Positions 8,192 through 16,420 are shown, counted from the first letter of the stretch. The stretch is DNA of 64,000 nt from Pyrinomonadaceae bacterium (GCA_021228405.1 JAJQRF010000001.1:1130428-1194427); one strand, 5' to 3'. Numbers and translations: made by a program. Notes: a model not told the origin generated them from the sequence alone.

Positions 8192-8848
8192 ATGGCTGAT
8201 ATAAAAAACGTCAATCGCAGCGGCGGAAACGAAATAAACAATCTGACCAACAATCAGATCAACGACAAAGACGCGCCGCGGGTCGCGCAATCGAGCGTAA
8301 AATCGAATCAAACCAATTTCCCTGTCGGTCAGCCGCAGGAAACACGTTTGCCGGTCGATCCCGCAACGCAAAAGATTTTACCCGATGCCGCGACCGGACG
8401 CGATATAACGCAACTCGAAGCCGGAAAACAGCTCAGTTCGCTCGGCGGAGTTTCCGCGACCGACCGTCTGCTCGGTTTGGATTTGCGCCCGACAATGACC
8501 GGAGTTTTAGCCGCGCCGCCGGGAAACAGCGAATTTTTGCGTCATCTGTCGCCGCAGGCGCGACGCACGATTATGCGGAAAATGTTGAGCAAACAACGCG
8601 AAAGAATGCGCCGTTTAGCGCGTTATCTGCGCGACAAACGCGATGAAAGCGACGAACAAAACGACGGCGAAGCCGAGCGCGAAAGCTTTCTGGAGGTGAT
8701 TACCGAACCTGTCGAACTCGACCGTCTGCACATCACGCGGGCAACGGGCGAACTCGACAAAGCCGCACGAATGCTGGATATTTTGGACGAAATGCTGGCG
8801 ATGCAGGATTATACGATCAGCCAAATCGGAACTTTTTCGCAGGGATAA
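8192..8848 (+). CDS. 218-aa protein of unknown function between sctU and sctQ
   Basis: Not recognised. Residues 1-85 are Asn/Gln/Pro-rich and likely disordered; about 120-218 is charged and helical (SPQARRTIMRKMLSKQRERMRRLARYL-type sequence, an acidic linker, then an amphipathic C-terminal helix ending MLAMQDYTISQIGTFSQG). No signal peptide or membrane segment. In other type III loci this position can hold needle-length, gatekeeper or stalk proteins (SctP, SctW, SctO); no motif allows a choice. No clear ribosome binding site, since heptamer repeats occupy the upstream bases. Confidence 0.7.
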   Translation: MADIKNVNRSGGNEINNLTNNQINDKDAPRVAQSSVKSNQTNFPVGQPQETRLPVDPATQKILPDAATGRDITQLEAGKQLSSLGGVSATDRLLGLDLRPTMTGVLAAPPGNSEFLRHLSPQARRTIMRKMLSKQRERMRRLARYLRDKRDESDEQNDGEAERESFLEVITEPVELDRLHITRATGELDKAARMLDILDEMLAMQDYTISQIGTFSQG

Positions 8849-8879
8849 AGTGTAAAAAGTGTAGAATAAGTATTAAAAA

Positions 8880-10322
8880 ATGAAGCCGTCGAATAAATTA
8901 GCTGAAATTGACGAACCGCTGAACTCCGCCGGAGAAATTCCGCTCGATCCGTTTGCCGTCGATTTTTTCGGAGTCAGGAAACCCGTTCAAAACGAACAGT
9001 CGGCAGTTGCCGATTCGTCGGCGGTGACAATCGACCAGCCGTCGCTTGCCAAACCGTCGGATTGGTTTAAAAATCTTCCTCGTATTTCAAATCGCGAAAC
9101 GGAATTTTCAACGCTTTTGCAGAATCTGCCCGAAAATTTCACTGACGAAGCGGCAAAGATAATCGGTACTTCGATCGCGCGATACACGTTTCGGCAAACC
9201 GAAAACGTCAGGTGCCCGGTCATTTCGGTCGCTGAGGTCAATCTGAAAAATGCGGTCGATCAAACCGCGAAATCTCCGCAGATTTTTCTGAATCTGGCGT
9301 GTCAGCCGGAAAATTCGGCGGCGGTCATCGCATTTAACACGAATTTTGCTTCATCGGTTATCGACCTCATTCTGGGCGGACAGGGCGCAGATTTGGCAAA
9401 TCCCCGCAATCTTTCGCCGATCGAATATACGATCATCGAATTTCTCGCGCTCAACATTTTGAGCGAAATAAACGGTTGGCTCGGTCAGAATGTTTTGTGT
9501 CTGCAAAGCATCAAAAACGAACCGGCGCAAATTTTTGCCGACCACGAACGCGGCGCGGAAATCGTGATCGATCTGGAATTGGACAATTTTAGCGGCATTA
9601 TCAGCGTTTTTGCGCCGCGAAATTTTCTGAACAATCTGGACAGATTGCAAAATCCTTTGCTGAAAAAGAATTCCGTCAGCAAAAAACTGCGCGATTTTGA
9701 AAAATTCGTCAAAAAACTCGACTTGCGTTTGCAGATCGGTGCGACCTCGCTCGACGCAGACAGTCTTTTGTTTTTGGAACCGCACGACATTATTCTGGTC
9801 GAACAGCCTTTGATAAATTGGCACAGCGGAAATTTCGGCGACAATCTGCAAATTTTTGTCGGCAGCGGCAGAAATTTTCGGCTGAACGGAACGCTTCAAT
9901 CCAAGATCGAAAAAGGCTTTGACGGCGATTTGATATTTAAGATCGGCGACATTATCAGCGAAGAATCACGGCGTAAATTTACGCCTGCAAAATTTAAGAT
10001 GGACGAAAAATCAAACGAACTGCCGGAACTCGAAACGGCTGAAAACGAAAATCAAAACTCTTTAGAAACCGCGCCGGGAGCGGAAGAAATTTCCGCTTCG
10101 CTCGAAAACATTCAAGTCGCTCTGCGCGTCGAGATCGCCGGCAACAAACTGAGTTTGCGCGAACTGCAATCGCTTCGCGCCGGTCAGATCATCGCGCTCG
10201 GCTGTCGTCCGACCGATCCCGTGCGGCTCGTGACGGACAATAACGACGAACCCGTTGCGGTCGGCGAATTGATTGAGATCGAAGGACAGCTCGGCGTGCG
10301 TTTGACGAAGGTTTTTGTTTAG
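8880..10322 (+). CDS. sctQ: Cytoplasmic ring/sorting platform protein SctQ (FliM/FliN-like fusion)
   Basis: 480 residues. The middle (about 90-240) is FliM-like, with LGGQG...NPRNLSPIEYTIIEFLALNILSEI, which matches the FliM/SctQ 'LGG-G....R-LT-IE' region. The C-terminal 75 residues (VALRVEIAGNKLSLRELQSLRAGQIIALG...VAVGELIEIEGQLGVRLTKVF) are a SpoA/FliN-type domain. A single long chain carrying both parts is the SctQ (YscQ/HrcQ) arrangement, unlike flagella where FliM and FliN are separate. The N-terminal 85 residues are low in family resemblance. A separate internal start producing the C-terminal SpoA domain, known for SctQ in other systems, was not identifiable here. Confidence 0.82.
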   Translation: MKPSNKLAEIDEPLNSAGEIPLDPFAVDFFGVRKPVQNEQSAVADSSAVTIDQPSLAKPSDWFKNLPRISNRETEFSTLLQNLPENFTDEAAKIIGTSIARYTFRQTENVRCPVISVAEVNLKNAVDQTAKSPQIFLNLACQPENSAAVIAFNTNFASSVIDLILGGQGADLANPRNLSPIEYTIIEFLALNILSEINGWLGQNVLCLQSIKNEPAQIFADHERGAEIVIDLELDNFSGIISVFAPRNFLNNLDRLQNPLLKKNSVSKKLRDFEKFVKKLDLRLQIGATSLDADSLLFLEPHDIILVEQPLINWHSGNFGDNLQIFVGSGRNFRLNGTLQSKIEKGFDGDLIFKIGDIISEESRRKFTPAKFKMDEKSNELPELETAENENQNSLETAPGAEEISASLENIQVALRVEIAGNKLSLRELQSLRAGQIIALGCRPTDPVRLVTDNNDEPVAVGELIEIEGQLGVRLTKVFV

Positions 10323-10347
10323 GCAAGCGAGATATTGTAAGAATTTC

Positions 10348-10430
10348 TGCCCGCGAAACACACGAAAGAAACAAAAGGATTTTTAGAAGACAAATTCTTT
10401 TTTTCGTATTTTTCGTGCATTTCGCGGGCA
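10348..10430. repeat. Inverted repeat between sctQ and the FliO-like gene
   Basis: TGCCCGCGAAA (10348-10358) pairs with TTTCGCGGGCA (10420-10430); the interior is A/T-rich and made of degenerate ACGAAA units. It fills most of the spacer and leaves no visible ribosome binding site for the next gene. Confidence 0.7.
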
Positions 10431-10449
10431 AATCTTTCTAATTCAAAAT

Positions 10450-10836
10450 ATGGGAAACTCAAGTTTTTTATGGGCTTTATTGCAAACGATTTTTGCGCTT
10501 GCGCTCGTTTGCGGTCTGGCATATTTGATCTTTCGCGTTATTTTGCCGCGTTTGACGGTCAGTTACGGCACGAACAATATGGTGCGCGTCGTTGACCGCA
10601 TCGGAATTGAAGCGCGAAAAAGTCTTTTAGTGATCGAAGTGGCGGGAAAATGGATGCTCATTGCAGCTTCGGAAAGCGGCGTTCAATTTATCGCCGAGCT
10701 CGATGCGGAAAGTGCGAAAATTGCCGAGCAGGAAATTTTGAAAAATCGCGGACTTCCGGCAGGAACGGGTTTCGGCAAATCATTTGCGGACAAGCTCAAC
10801 GAAGTTATCGCAAAAGGTAAACAGGGAGGAAAATGA
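10450..10836 (+). CDS. fliO: FliO-like assembly factor of the export gate
   Basis: 128 residues: one N-terminal membrane segment (about 7-30, LLQTIFALALVCGLAYLIFRVILP) and a small cytoplasmic domain with VRVVDRIGIEARKSLLVIEVAGKWMLIAASESGVQFIAEL, the FliO pattern. In flagellated bacteria FliO helps FliP oligomerise before FliQ/R join. Non-flagellar systems normally lack it, which makes its presence beside SctR-like and SctQ-like genes notable. Its stop overlaps the next gene's start (ATGA), so the two are translationally coupled. Confidence 0.75.
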   Translation: MGNSSFLWALLQTIFALALVCGLAYLIFRVILPRLTVSYGTNNMVRVVDRIGIEARKSLLVIEVAGKWMLIAASESGVQFIAELDAESAKIAEQEILKNRGLPAGTGFGKSFADKLNEVIAKGKQGGK

Positions 10837-11603
10837 TGAATCGCGGAATGGGTAAATTGTTGTTTTTTGCCGCCTTTTTGATCGGCTGTTTTCCGTTTTT
10901 CGCTTTCGCGCAGGAAGCCCCCGCAAAATCTTCGGACACGGCAAACCCGGTCGTTTTGATAATCGTGATCGGTGCGCTTGCGCTTGCGCCGTTCGGTTTG
11001 ATAATGCTGACTTCGTTCGTCAAGATCGCGGTCGTGCTGTCGATCCTGCGAAATGCGCTCGGCACACAGCAAGTGCCGCCGAATCAGGTCATCACGGGAA
11101 TTTCGCTGATCCTGACGGTTTTCATTATGTCGCCCGTCGTTGAAAAAATGTATTCCGAAGCCGGAACCATTCCGAACACGGAAGCGATATTTTCGGAAGT
11201 TTCCGTCCAGACTTTGTTTGAGGCATCGAAAAAAGGTAAGGAACCGCTTCGCCAATTTTTGATTCGCAACACCAAAGACGAACGTTACCGGGTTTTGTTT
11301 TTCAATCTTTCCCAACAGTTGGCGCAAAAGAACGGCAACGACCCGAATGAAATAAAACCCGAAGATTTCCGCGTCGTGATTCCCGCTTTTGTCACCGAAC
11401 AACTGACGGAAGCGTTTCAGATCGGCTTTATCTTATTCGTGCCGTTTCTGATTATAGATATGGTCGTCGCCAATATTTTACAGGCGATGGGTATGTTTAT
11501 GCTGTCGCCGACGATCATTTCCCTGCCGTTCAAACTACTGCTTTTCGTGCTCATAAACGGCTGGGAATTGCTGATAAAAAATCTGGTTCTGGGCTACATC
11601 TGA
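10833..11603 (+). CDS. sctR: Export-gate membrane protein SctR/FliP
   Basis: 256 residues. An N-terminal signal-like segment (about 8-25, ending AFAQEA) is typical of FliP and usually absent from SctR. The core looks SctR-like: TSFVKIAVVLSILRNALGTQQVPPN, PLRQFLIRNT, FQIGFILFVPFLIIDMVVANILQAMGM and ISLPFKLLLFVLINGW. Together with SctS and SctT it forms the helical export gate in the membrane. Start ATG 10833 follows a strong GGGAGG; a second ATG is adjacent. The mixture of a FliP-type leader and an SctR-type core is the clearest mosaic in this locus. Confidence 0.92.
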   Translation: MMNRGMGKLLFFAAFLIGCFPFFAFAQEAPAKSSDTANPVVLIIVIGALALAPFGLIMLTSFVKIAVVLSILRNALGTQQVPPNQVITGISLILTVFIMSPVVEKMYSEAGTIPNTEAIFSEVSVQTLFEASKKGKEPLRQFLIRNTKDERYRVLFFNLSQQLAQKNGNDPNEIKPEDFRVVIPAFVTEQLTEAFQIGFILFVPFLIIDMVVANILQAMGMFMLSPTIISLPFKLLLFVLINGWELLIKNLVLGYI

Positions 11604-11609
11604 CAAACC

Positions 11610-11669
11610 GATTTCGGATTTGGGATTTGGGATTGCGGATTAAATATTCCAAATCCCAAATCCGAAATC
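11610..11669. repeat. Heptamer-built hairpin between sctR and sctS
   Basis: A perfect 21-bp inverted repeat (11610-11630 with 11649-11669) built of GGATTTN units. It occupies nearly all of the spacer. Confidence 0.85.
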
Positions 11670-11682
11670 CCAAATTAAAACT

Positions 11683-11952
11683 ATGGATATGTTTACGAGA
11701 TTGGCGAATGATGGTTTGTGGCTGATTCTGATCCTGTCGCTTCTGCCTTTACTGGCGAGTTTGGTGGTCGGATTGGTCGTTAGTCTTTTTCAGGCTTTAA
11801 CGCAGATTCAGGAGCAAACTTTAACCTTCGTCCCGAAAATCATTGCGACGATTCTGGTCATTATGATTACCGCCGGATGGATGATGAACACTTTGCGCGA
11901 ATTTGCGGTCAATGCGTTCGATATGATGCTGAAGATCAGCGTGATCCGATAA
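11683..11952 (+). CDS. sctS: Export-gate membrane protein SctS/FliQ
   Basis: 89 residues with two membrane segments (about 12-38 and 52-75). The loop SLFQALTQIQEQTLTFVPKI is diagnostic; ALTQIQEQTL is closer to the SctS form, FVPKI to FliQ. It packs around the SctR/T core of the gate. Followed after 14 bp by sctT. Confidence 0.92.
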   Translation: MDMFTRLANDGLWLILILSLLPLLASLVVGLVVSLFQALTQIQEQTLTFVPKIIATILVIMITAGWMMNTLREFAVNAFDMMLKISVIR

Positions 11953-11966
11953 GTTTCAAATTTAAA

Positions 11967-12824
11967 ATGCAAGAGTTTATCCAACTTTTAGAACTCGTTC
12001 TGAAAATATTCGAGGTCGGTCAGAGCCCGCAGGCTTTTCTCGTCTTGTTCGGATTATCTTTTGCGCGGTTTGCGGCTTTTCTGCAAATCGTCCCGTTTTT
12101 CGGCGGTCAGGTCGTTCCCGCGCAGGTCAAAGTCGCCACCGCGACGGCTCTCGTGATTATTACTTTTCCGGCTTTGCTTGCCGAGCTTCCGCCTGACGGC
12201 GGTCCGTTGCCGTTCGGCGCGGTCGGTTTTATCGGGATGCTGGCAAAAGAGGTTTTTGTCGGATTTACGCTCGGGTTTGTTGCTTCTCTGGTCTTTGAGG
12301 CGGTTTCGGTTGCGGGCAGAATCGCGGACTTTCAGCGCGGTTCGACGATGGGCGAGCTTTTCGCGCCGCAATTGCAGGAACGCGTTTCCGAACTCGGACA
12401 ATTCAAACTCCAGCTCGCTATCGTAATCTTTTTAACGATCGGCGCACATCGTTTTTTCATCAGCGCACTCGTTCGCAGTTACGAATTCATTCCGGCTTTG
12501 AGATTTCCGCATATCGAAGCGGGCTGGACTCCGGCGGCGGAATTTTTGACGTTTATGACGGGAAACGTCTTGAGCATCGGCGTTCAGATCGCCGTCCCGA
12601 TCGTTATCACCCTGCTTTTGACCGATCTTTTTTTCGGTTTGATAAACCGCGTCGCGCCGCAGGTCAACGTTTTTTTCCTCAGTATGCCCGTTAAAATGTG
12701 GATCGGAATCTTCGTTCTCGCCGTGATGCTGCCGGTCTTGGTCGAACGGTTCCGCTACTATTTCGACGAATCCTACCGTGCTTTTGAATTTATGATTCAG
12801 TTTTTCAATAAAATGTATCAGTAA
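11967..12824 (+). CDS. sctT: Export-gate membrane protein SctT/FliR
   Basis: 285 residues, about six to seven hydrophobic segments. Seen: RFAAFLQIVPFFGGQVVPAQVKV at the N-terminal third, FTLGFVASLVFEAVSVAGRIADFQRGS, and APQVNVFFLSMPVKMW near the C terminus, which fits SctT more than FliR. ATG 11967 is chosen over an upstream in-frame start at 11877, which would overlap sctS by 76 bp and add a non-homologous 30-residue leader. It is the last plus-strand gene of the export locus. Confidence 0.92.
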   Translation: MQEFIQLLELVLKIFEVGQSPQAFLVLFGLSFARFAAFLQIVPFFGGQVVPAQVKVATATALVIITFPALLAELPPDGGPLPFGAVGFIGMLAKEVFVGFTLGFVASLVFEAVSVAGRIADFQRGSTMGELFAPQLQERVSELGQFKLQLAIVIFLTIGAHRFFISALVRSYEFIPALRFPHIEAGWTPAAEFLTFMTGNVLSIGVQIAVPIVITLLLTDLFFGLINRVAPQVNVFFLSMPVKMWIGIFVLAVMLPVLVERFRYYFDESYRAFEFMIQFFNKMYQ

Positions 12825-12921
12825 AACATTGCTCGAAACGTTGCTGAAACAGACTCAGTTCAATGTCCGCTTTCTCTCTTTCCGCATCTTTAAGCGCAAT
12901 TTTTAGGATAATTGTGATTTC

Positions 12922-13142
12922 GCAGCTCTCACCAAAACTTTTCAGCTTCCGCCAAATTCTGGCAGCTCTCACCGAAACTTTTCCGGCTCTCACTAAAATC
13001 CTGCAGACTCCACCAAAATCCTGCAGCTTCCACCAAAATCCTGTAGACTCCACCAAATTTGTGCAGACTCTACCAAAATCTTGCAGACTCTACGAAATTT
13101 GTGCAGACTCTGCAAAATTTTGGTGGAAGCCACGCAAACTTA
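12922..13142. repeat. Tandem array 2: about eleven 20-bp units
   Basis: Unit close to GCAGACTCCACCAAAATCCT. The last seven units (13003-13142) are exactly 20 bp; the first four vary between 19 and 21. It lies between the stop of sctT and a hairpin at 13143-13176. A minus-strand frame through it has no family resemblance. Confidence 0.92.
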
Positions 13143-13176
13143 AACCGGGTCTGCGAAATTTGCGGCAGACCCGGTT
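13143..13176. terminator. Hairpin between convergent sctT and the kinase-like gene
   Basis: A perfect 12-bp GC-rich stem AACCGGGTCTGC/GCAGACCCGGTT around a 10-nt loop. Poly-T is weak on both sides, so termination is probable from position rather than from a full motif. Confidence 0.55.
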
Positions 13177-13213
13177 CAGATAAAGAAATTACTTATAATT
13201 TTGACTGCCTGAC

Positions 13214-14779
13214 TTAAAAGGCATCCTGAGATTTTCCGCTTTCGCTTCTTTTTTCGGTCGAAGCGGGCGGTTTTTTATTGTCGGTTTTGGGCGGCTCGAC
13301 CGGTTTTGCCGCCGGAGTCACGGCAGTTTTCGGTGTCGGAGTCGGCTTCGGCGTTGCCGGGGTCGGCGAGGAATTCGGCGCGGGAGTTGCGGAAACGTTG
13401 GCGTTCGCGTTCGGCGTTTTCGGGGTCGGCGAAGGTTTCACGTTCGCATTTACGACTGTCGTATTTGCCGGAACAGGAACTAAGATCACGCCGCTTTCAT
13501 TCGGCATAAATTGACTCGGATTGTTCGGATCGATCGTGATAATCTGTCCGCCTTGCGGAACAGCATACGGAACGACAGGCGCGCCCGGCGGCGGTTGCAC
13601 ACCGTTTGCCCAGGGATTGTAGCCGTCCCCGCCGCCGTCCGTCATCGTTCCCGGCGGAAGCGGCATCGAATTTGAATTCCCGATATATTGAGCGGGTATC
13701 GCCGACATATTTGAATAATTCTGTTCCTGTATTCCCGTCGCGGGATTGATCGGCTGAACGGGTTGACCGTTTGCGTCGGTCTGCAAAGCAGTTGTCGGAT
13801 CGGTAGATTTTACCGAGGTCGCGTAGATCAAACCGATTGCCAGCAGGGAGATTCCCGCCAACACGACGAAAGCCGTTTTCCAGATATTGTTGTTTGAAAC
13901 AGGCGTGGCGGCAACGGCAGTTTCGGAAACTCTGAAACCGCGCTGAATATTTTTCAGATCGGCGGCAAATTCGTCCGCCGTTTGATAACGCATCCCGGGA
14001 TTTTTCGCCAATGCTTTTAAGACAACAGGTTCGAGATCGGCGGGTAAATCCTGCCGAAAGGCGGAAAACGGCGGCGGCGGCTCTTCCGAATGTTTAAGCA
14101 TAATGTCCGTCGGTTTTTCGCCTTTGAACGGAACTTCGCCCGCGAGCATTTCATAAAGAATCACGCCGAGGCTGTAAATGTCCGAACGCTCGTCGCCAAC
14201 GCCTTCGTCGGTGCATTGTTCGGGCGCGAGATATTCGACATCGCCAGTATTTGCATCCTCATCGAGCGAGATTCCCGAGTGCGATTTGACCGCGCCGAAA
14301 TCGAGAATTTTGACGCTTTCCGCACCGTTCGGCGAATTCGTCAAAAGAATCTTTTCGCTCGTCAACGCACCGTGAAATTTTCCTTTTGAATGTGCGAACG
14401 AAAGTGCCGAAGCAGTCTGAACGGCAATCTCCAATGCCCTGTCCGAAGCAAATTGTCCGACCGTTTGAATCTCATCCTTTAGCGTTGCGCCTTCGGCATC
14501 TTCAAAAATAATATAAACCGCACCGTTCACGTCCGAACCGAAATCAGTCACATTCAGAATGTTCGGATGCGAAATGTGCGAAGCCGTTTTCGCTTCCGAC
14601 GAAAATTGCCAAGCGATATTTTCATCAACCGCCAGTGCGGGCGAAAGAACTTTGATGATGACGGGCTTTTCCATCGAAACGTGCGTTCCGCGATAAGTTT
14701 TCCCGAATTCGCCTTCGCGCAAGACCGATTCGATGCGGTATTTGTTGGCGATTACTTTTCCGATAAATTGATCGTTCAT
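13214..14779 (-). CDS. Membrane-anchored Ser/Thr protein kinase homologue lacking the HRD aspartate (predicted pseudokinase)
   Basis: 521 residues. Kinase-like domain about 10-280: glycine loop LREGEFGKTYRG (20-31), ATP-binding Lys43 in VIIKVL, DFG at 160-162, APE at 185-187 and SDIYSLGVILYEML. The catalytic loop reads HGALTSEKIL (136-145) where active kinases have HRDLKPENIL, so the catalytic Asp (Ala138) and the metal-binding Asn (Lys143) are both missing. It probably binds rather than phosphorylates, or is very weak. One membrane helix (about 299-321) is followed by an external Pro/Thr/Ala/Asn-rich region to the C terminus, low-complexity and without PASTA repeats. It converges on sctT and is downstream of atpE. 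Whether it serves the export system is unknown. Confidence 0.85.
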   Translation of the reverse strand: MNDQFIGKVIANKYRIESVLREGEFGKTYRGTHVSMEKPVIIKVLSPALAVDENIAWQFSSEAKTASHISHPNILNVTDFGSDVNGAVYIIFEDAEGATLKDEIQTVGQFASDRALEIAVQTASALSFAHSKGKFHGALTSEKILLTNSPNGAESVKILDFGAVKSHSGISLDEDANTGDVEYLAPEQCTDEGVGDERSDIYSLGVILYEMLAGEVPFKGEKPTDIMLKHSEEPPPPFSAFRQDLPADLEPVVLKALAKNPGMRYQTADEFAADLKNIQRGFRVSETAVAATPVSNNNIWKTAFVVLAGISLLAIGLIYATSVKSTDPTTALQTDANGQPVQPINPATGIQEQNYSNMSAIPAQYIGNSNSMPLPPGTMTDGGGDGYNPWANGVQPPPGAPVVPYAVPQGGQIITIDPNNPSQFMPNESGVILVPVPANTTVVNANVKPSPTPKTPNANANVSATPAPNSSPTPATPKPTPTPKTAVTPAAKPVEPPKTDNKKPPASTEKRSESGKSQDAF

Positions 14780-14879
14780 TACTTTATTAAAACGCTCTTA
14801 AATCCGTGTTTGTTGCAATTTATGATTCAAAACGCTCATCAATAGTTGTAATATAAGCGCAAACACAAGGCAAACAAAA

Positions 14880-14911
14880 TGCGGACGAAGTTTTTGCAAA
14901 CTTCATCCGCA
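14880..14911 (-). terminator. Terminator of atpE
   Basis: A 14-bp stem with one G-U pair (TGCGGACGAAGTTT with its complement, 4-nt loop). On the minus strand it is followed by ATTTTGTTTG. Confidence 0.75.
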
Positions 14912-14932
14912 AAGATTGTTTTTCGGATTCGA

Positions 14933-15250
14933 TTATAATTTAGCGAATACGATAACGAGTGCCAAAAGCACGAGCGATTCGATCAGTGCCAAACCGATAA
15001 TCATCATCGTTTGAACGGTTCCTGCCGCGCCCGGATTGCGAGCCGCGCCTTCAACTGCCGAAGCACCGATGCGTGATTGTCCGATCGCGCCCAAACCTGC
15101 CGCCAAACCGAAGCCCAAACCTGCCGCCAATGCTTTGTAAGCATTAACGGTCGATTCGTTGTCCTGTGCGCCTGCGCCCTGTGCCATTGCCGGAATTGCC
15201 ATTAATGCCAATGCCAAAACTGAAAAGAAAACTACTTTTAAATTTTTCAT
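14933..15250 (-). CDS. atpE: ATP synthase F0 subunit c
   Basis: 105 residues, longer than the usual 70-90 because of a signal-peptide-like leader (MKNLKVVFFSVLALALMAIPAMAQG). Two helices follow (about 40-65 and 75-103) joined by the polar loop ARNPGA. The ion-carrying carboxylate is the Glu in ALIESLVLL of the second helix; a Gln (AIGQ) in the first helix and Ser after the Glu are compatible with Na+ binding, but proton-type subunits also carry them, so ion choice is undecided. ATG 15250 is used because TTGGAGAC lies just upstream; a TTG at 15265 would overlap that ribosome binding site. It is 276 bp downstream of atpB; genes for b, delta and F1 subunits are not in the window. Confidence 0.93.
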   Translation of the reverse strand: MKNLKVVFFSVLALALMAIPAMAQGAGAQDNESTVNAYKALAAGLGFGLAAGLGAIGQSRIGASAVEGAARNPGAAGTVQTMMIIGLALIESLVLLALVIVFAKL

Positions 15251-15526
15251 TATACTTGTCTCCAAAATTTATTTTTATTCTAATTTGCGAAGATTTTTCG
15301 GTTTCTTTTCTTTGAAAAACTGCGGGGTTTATAATTTCGCCTCGCTTCCGGTATGCACTCGATTTCTACTCTCTTTGGAGTCGAGGCTCCTGTTGCGTGC
15401 GGGCATATCCGCTATGAAATGCAATTTTTCAAATTTTCAAACTTAAAATCTTCAAAAAACTCTTATTAATTCCAGATTAGAACATTTTTACCCAATTTGG
15501 AATTTGAAATCCGGAATCTTAAATTC

Positions 15527-16420
15527 TTACGCGTGTGCAACTTCTGCGTGTGCTTCGTCCGGGTGCTCGTCGTGTCCGTGATCGTCGTGTGCGTGCGAAA
15601 CTTCGCTTAAGTAGATCGTCGAAAGCAATGTGAATACGAACGCCTGAACGACCGCCACGAAAACCGCAAGCGGCAACAGGATGACCGGCACGAGAAACTG
15701 CGTAAACGGTGCATAAAGTCCCGAAACGATTCCCGCCACCTGTTCGTCGGCAAACATATTTGCAAACAGACGGATGCCGAGCGTTGCCGGACGAATCATA
15801 TTACTGAACAGCTCGATCGCAAAGATCAGCGGTGTAATCAGAATCGACAAGATCAACGGCAACCGCGGTCCCGTCAAATGCGCCAAATGATTGACCAACC
15901 CGTTTTCGGCAATCCCGACGTAGTTGTAATAAACGAACGACGCGATGCCGAGTGCAAACGTTACGCTGATATGCGCCGTCGGCGACATAAACAGCGGAAA
16001 AAGTCCCATCAGGTTCGAGATCAGAATCAAAACGCCGAATGTCGCAATCACCGGAAAATATTTGAAAGCGTGTTCGCCGACCACACCGACGATCAAATCC
16101 TTCAACGCCAGAAACGCCGCTTCGAGCGTCAACTGCCCGCCCTTCGGATCGTCTTCGGAGAGCTTTCCTTTCAAAAGACTGATGACGAGAACCGTCAAAA
16201 TACAGGCGATCACGAACATGATCGTATACCAAGGGATTGCCGTTTCAGGTGAATAGGGTCCGAAAACGTCTTCGGGTTTTGCCCCGAATTCCCCTAAGAT
16301 CGATGCCCAGATCGGACGCGTGTAAGCCATCTGAAAACGGTAAACCGGTTCGCCCAAATAGTGATTGATAAATTCAACAATCAGCGGTGTATGATGTCCG
16401 CCTTCTGCTAGTAAAAACAT
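15527..16420 (-). CDS. atpB: ATP synthase F0 subunit a
   Basis: 297 residues, with five or more membrane helices. The essential arginine lies in TLGIRLFANMFADE; FSNMIRPATLGIRL and the QAFVFTLLSTIYLS helix complete the proton channel signature. The last 24 residues form a His/Asp/Glu-rich tail (HAHDDHGHDEHPDEAHAEVAHA region), unusual for the family and able to bind metal in principle. Starts 3 bp after the atpI stop. Confidence 0.95.
   Translation of the reverse strand: MFLLAEGGHHTPLIVEFINHYLGEPVYRFQMAYTRPIWASILGEFGAKPEDVFGPYSPETAIPWYTIMFVIACILTVLVISLLKGKLSEDDPKGGQLTLEAAFLALKDLIVGVVGEHAFKYFPVIATFGVLILISNLMGLFPLFMSPTAHISVTFALGIASFVYYNYVGIAENGLVNHLAHLTGPRLPLILSILITPLIFAIELFSNMIRPATLGIRLFANMFADEQVAGIVSGLYAPFTQFLVPVILLPLAVFVAVVQAFVFTLLSTIYLSEVSHAHDDHGHDEHPDEAHAEVAHA

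Noticed and set aside
11877..11966. Upstream start for SctT
   Set aside because: It would overlap sctS heavily and add a non-hydrophobic, non-homologous leader.
1..12824. Calling the locus simply a flagellar operon
   Set aside because: The SctQ fusion and the SctR/S/T core signatures, plus the lack of any hook, rod or flagellin gene in 12.8 kb, argue against it; the question is left open because of the FliO-like gene.
12805..13056. Minus-strand open frame through array 2
   Set aside because: Composed of translated repeat units, with no start signal.
15251..15526. A possible extra atp gene between atpB and atpE
   Set aside because: No frame here is long enough or resembles an F0 subunit; the spacer looks non-coding.
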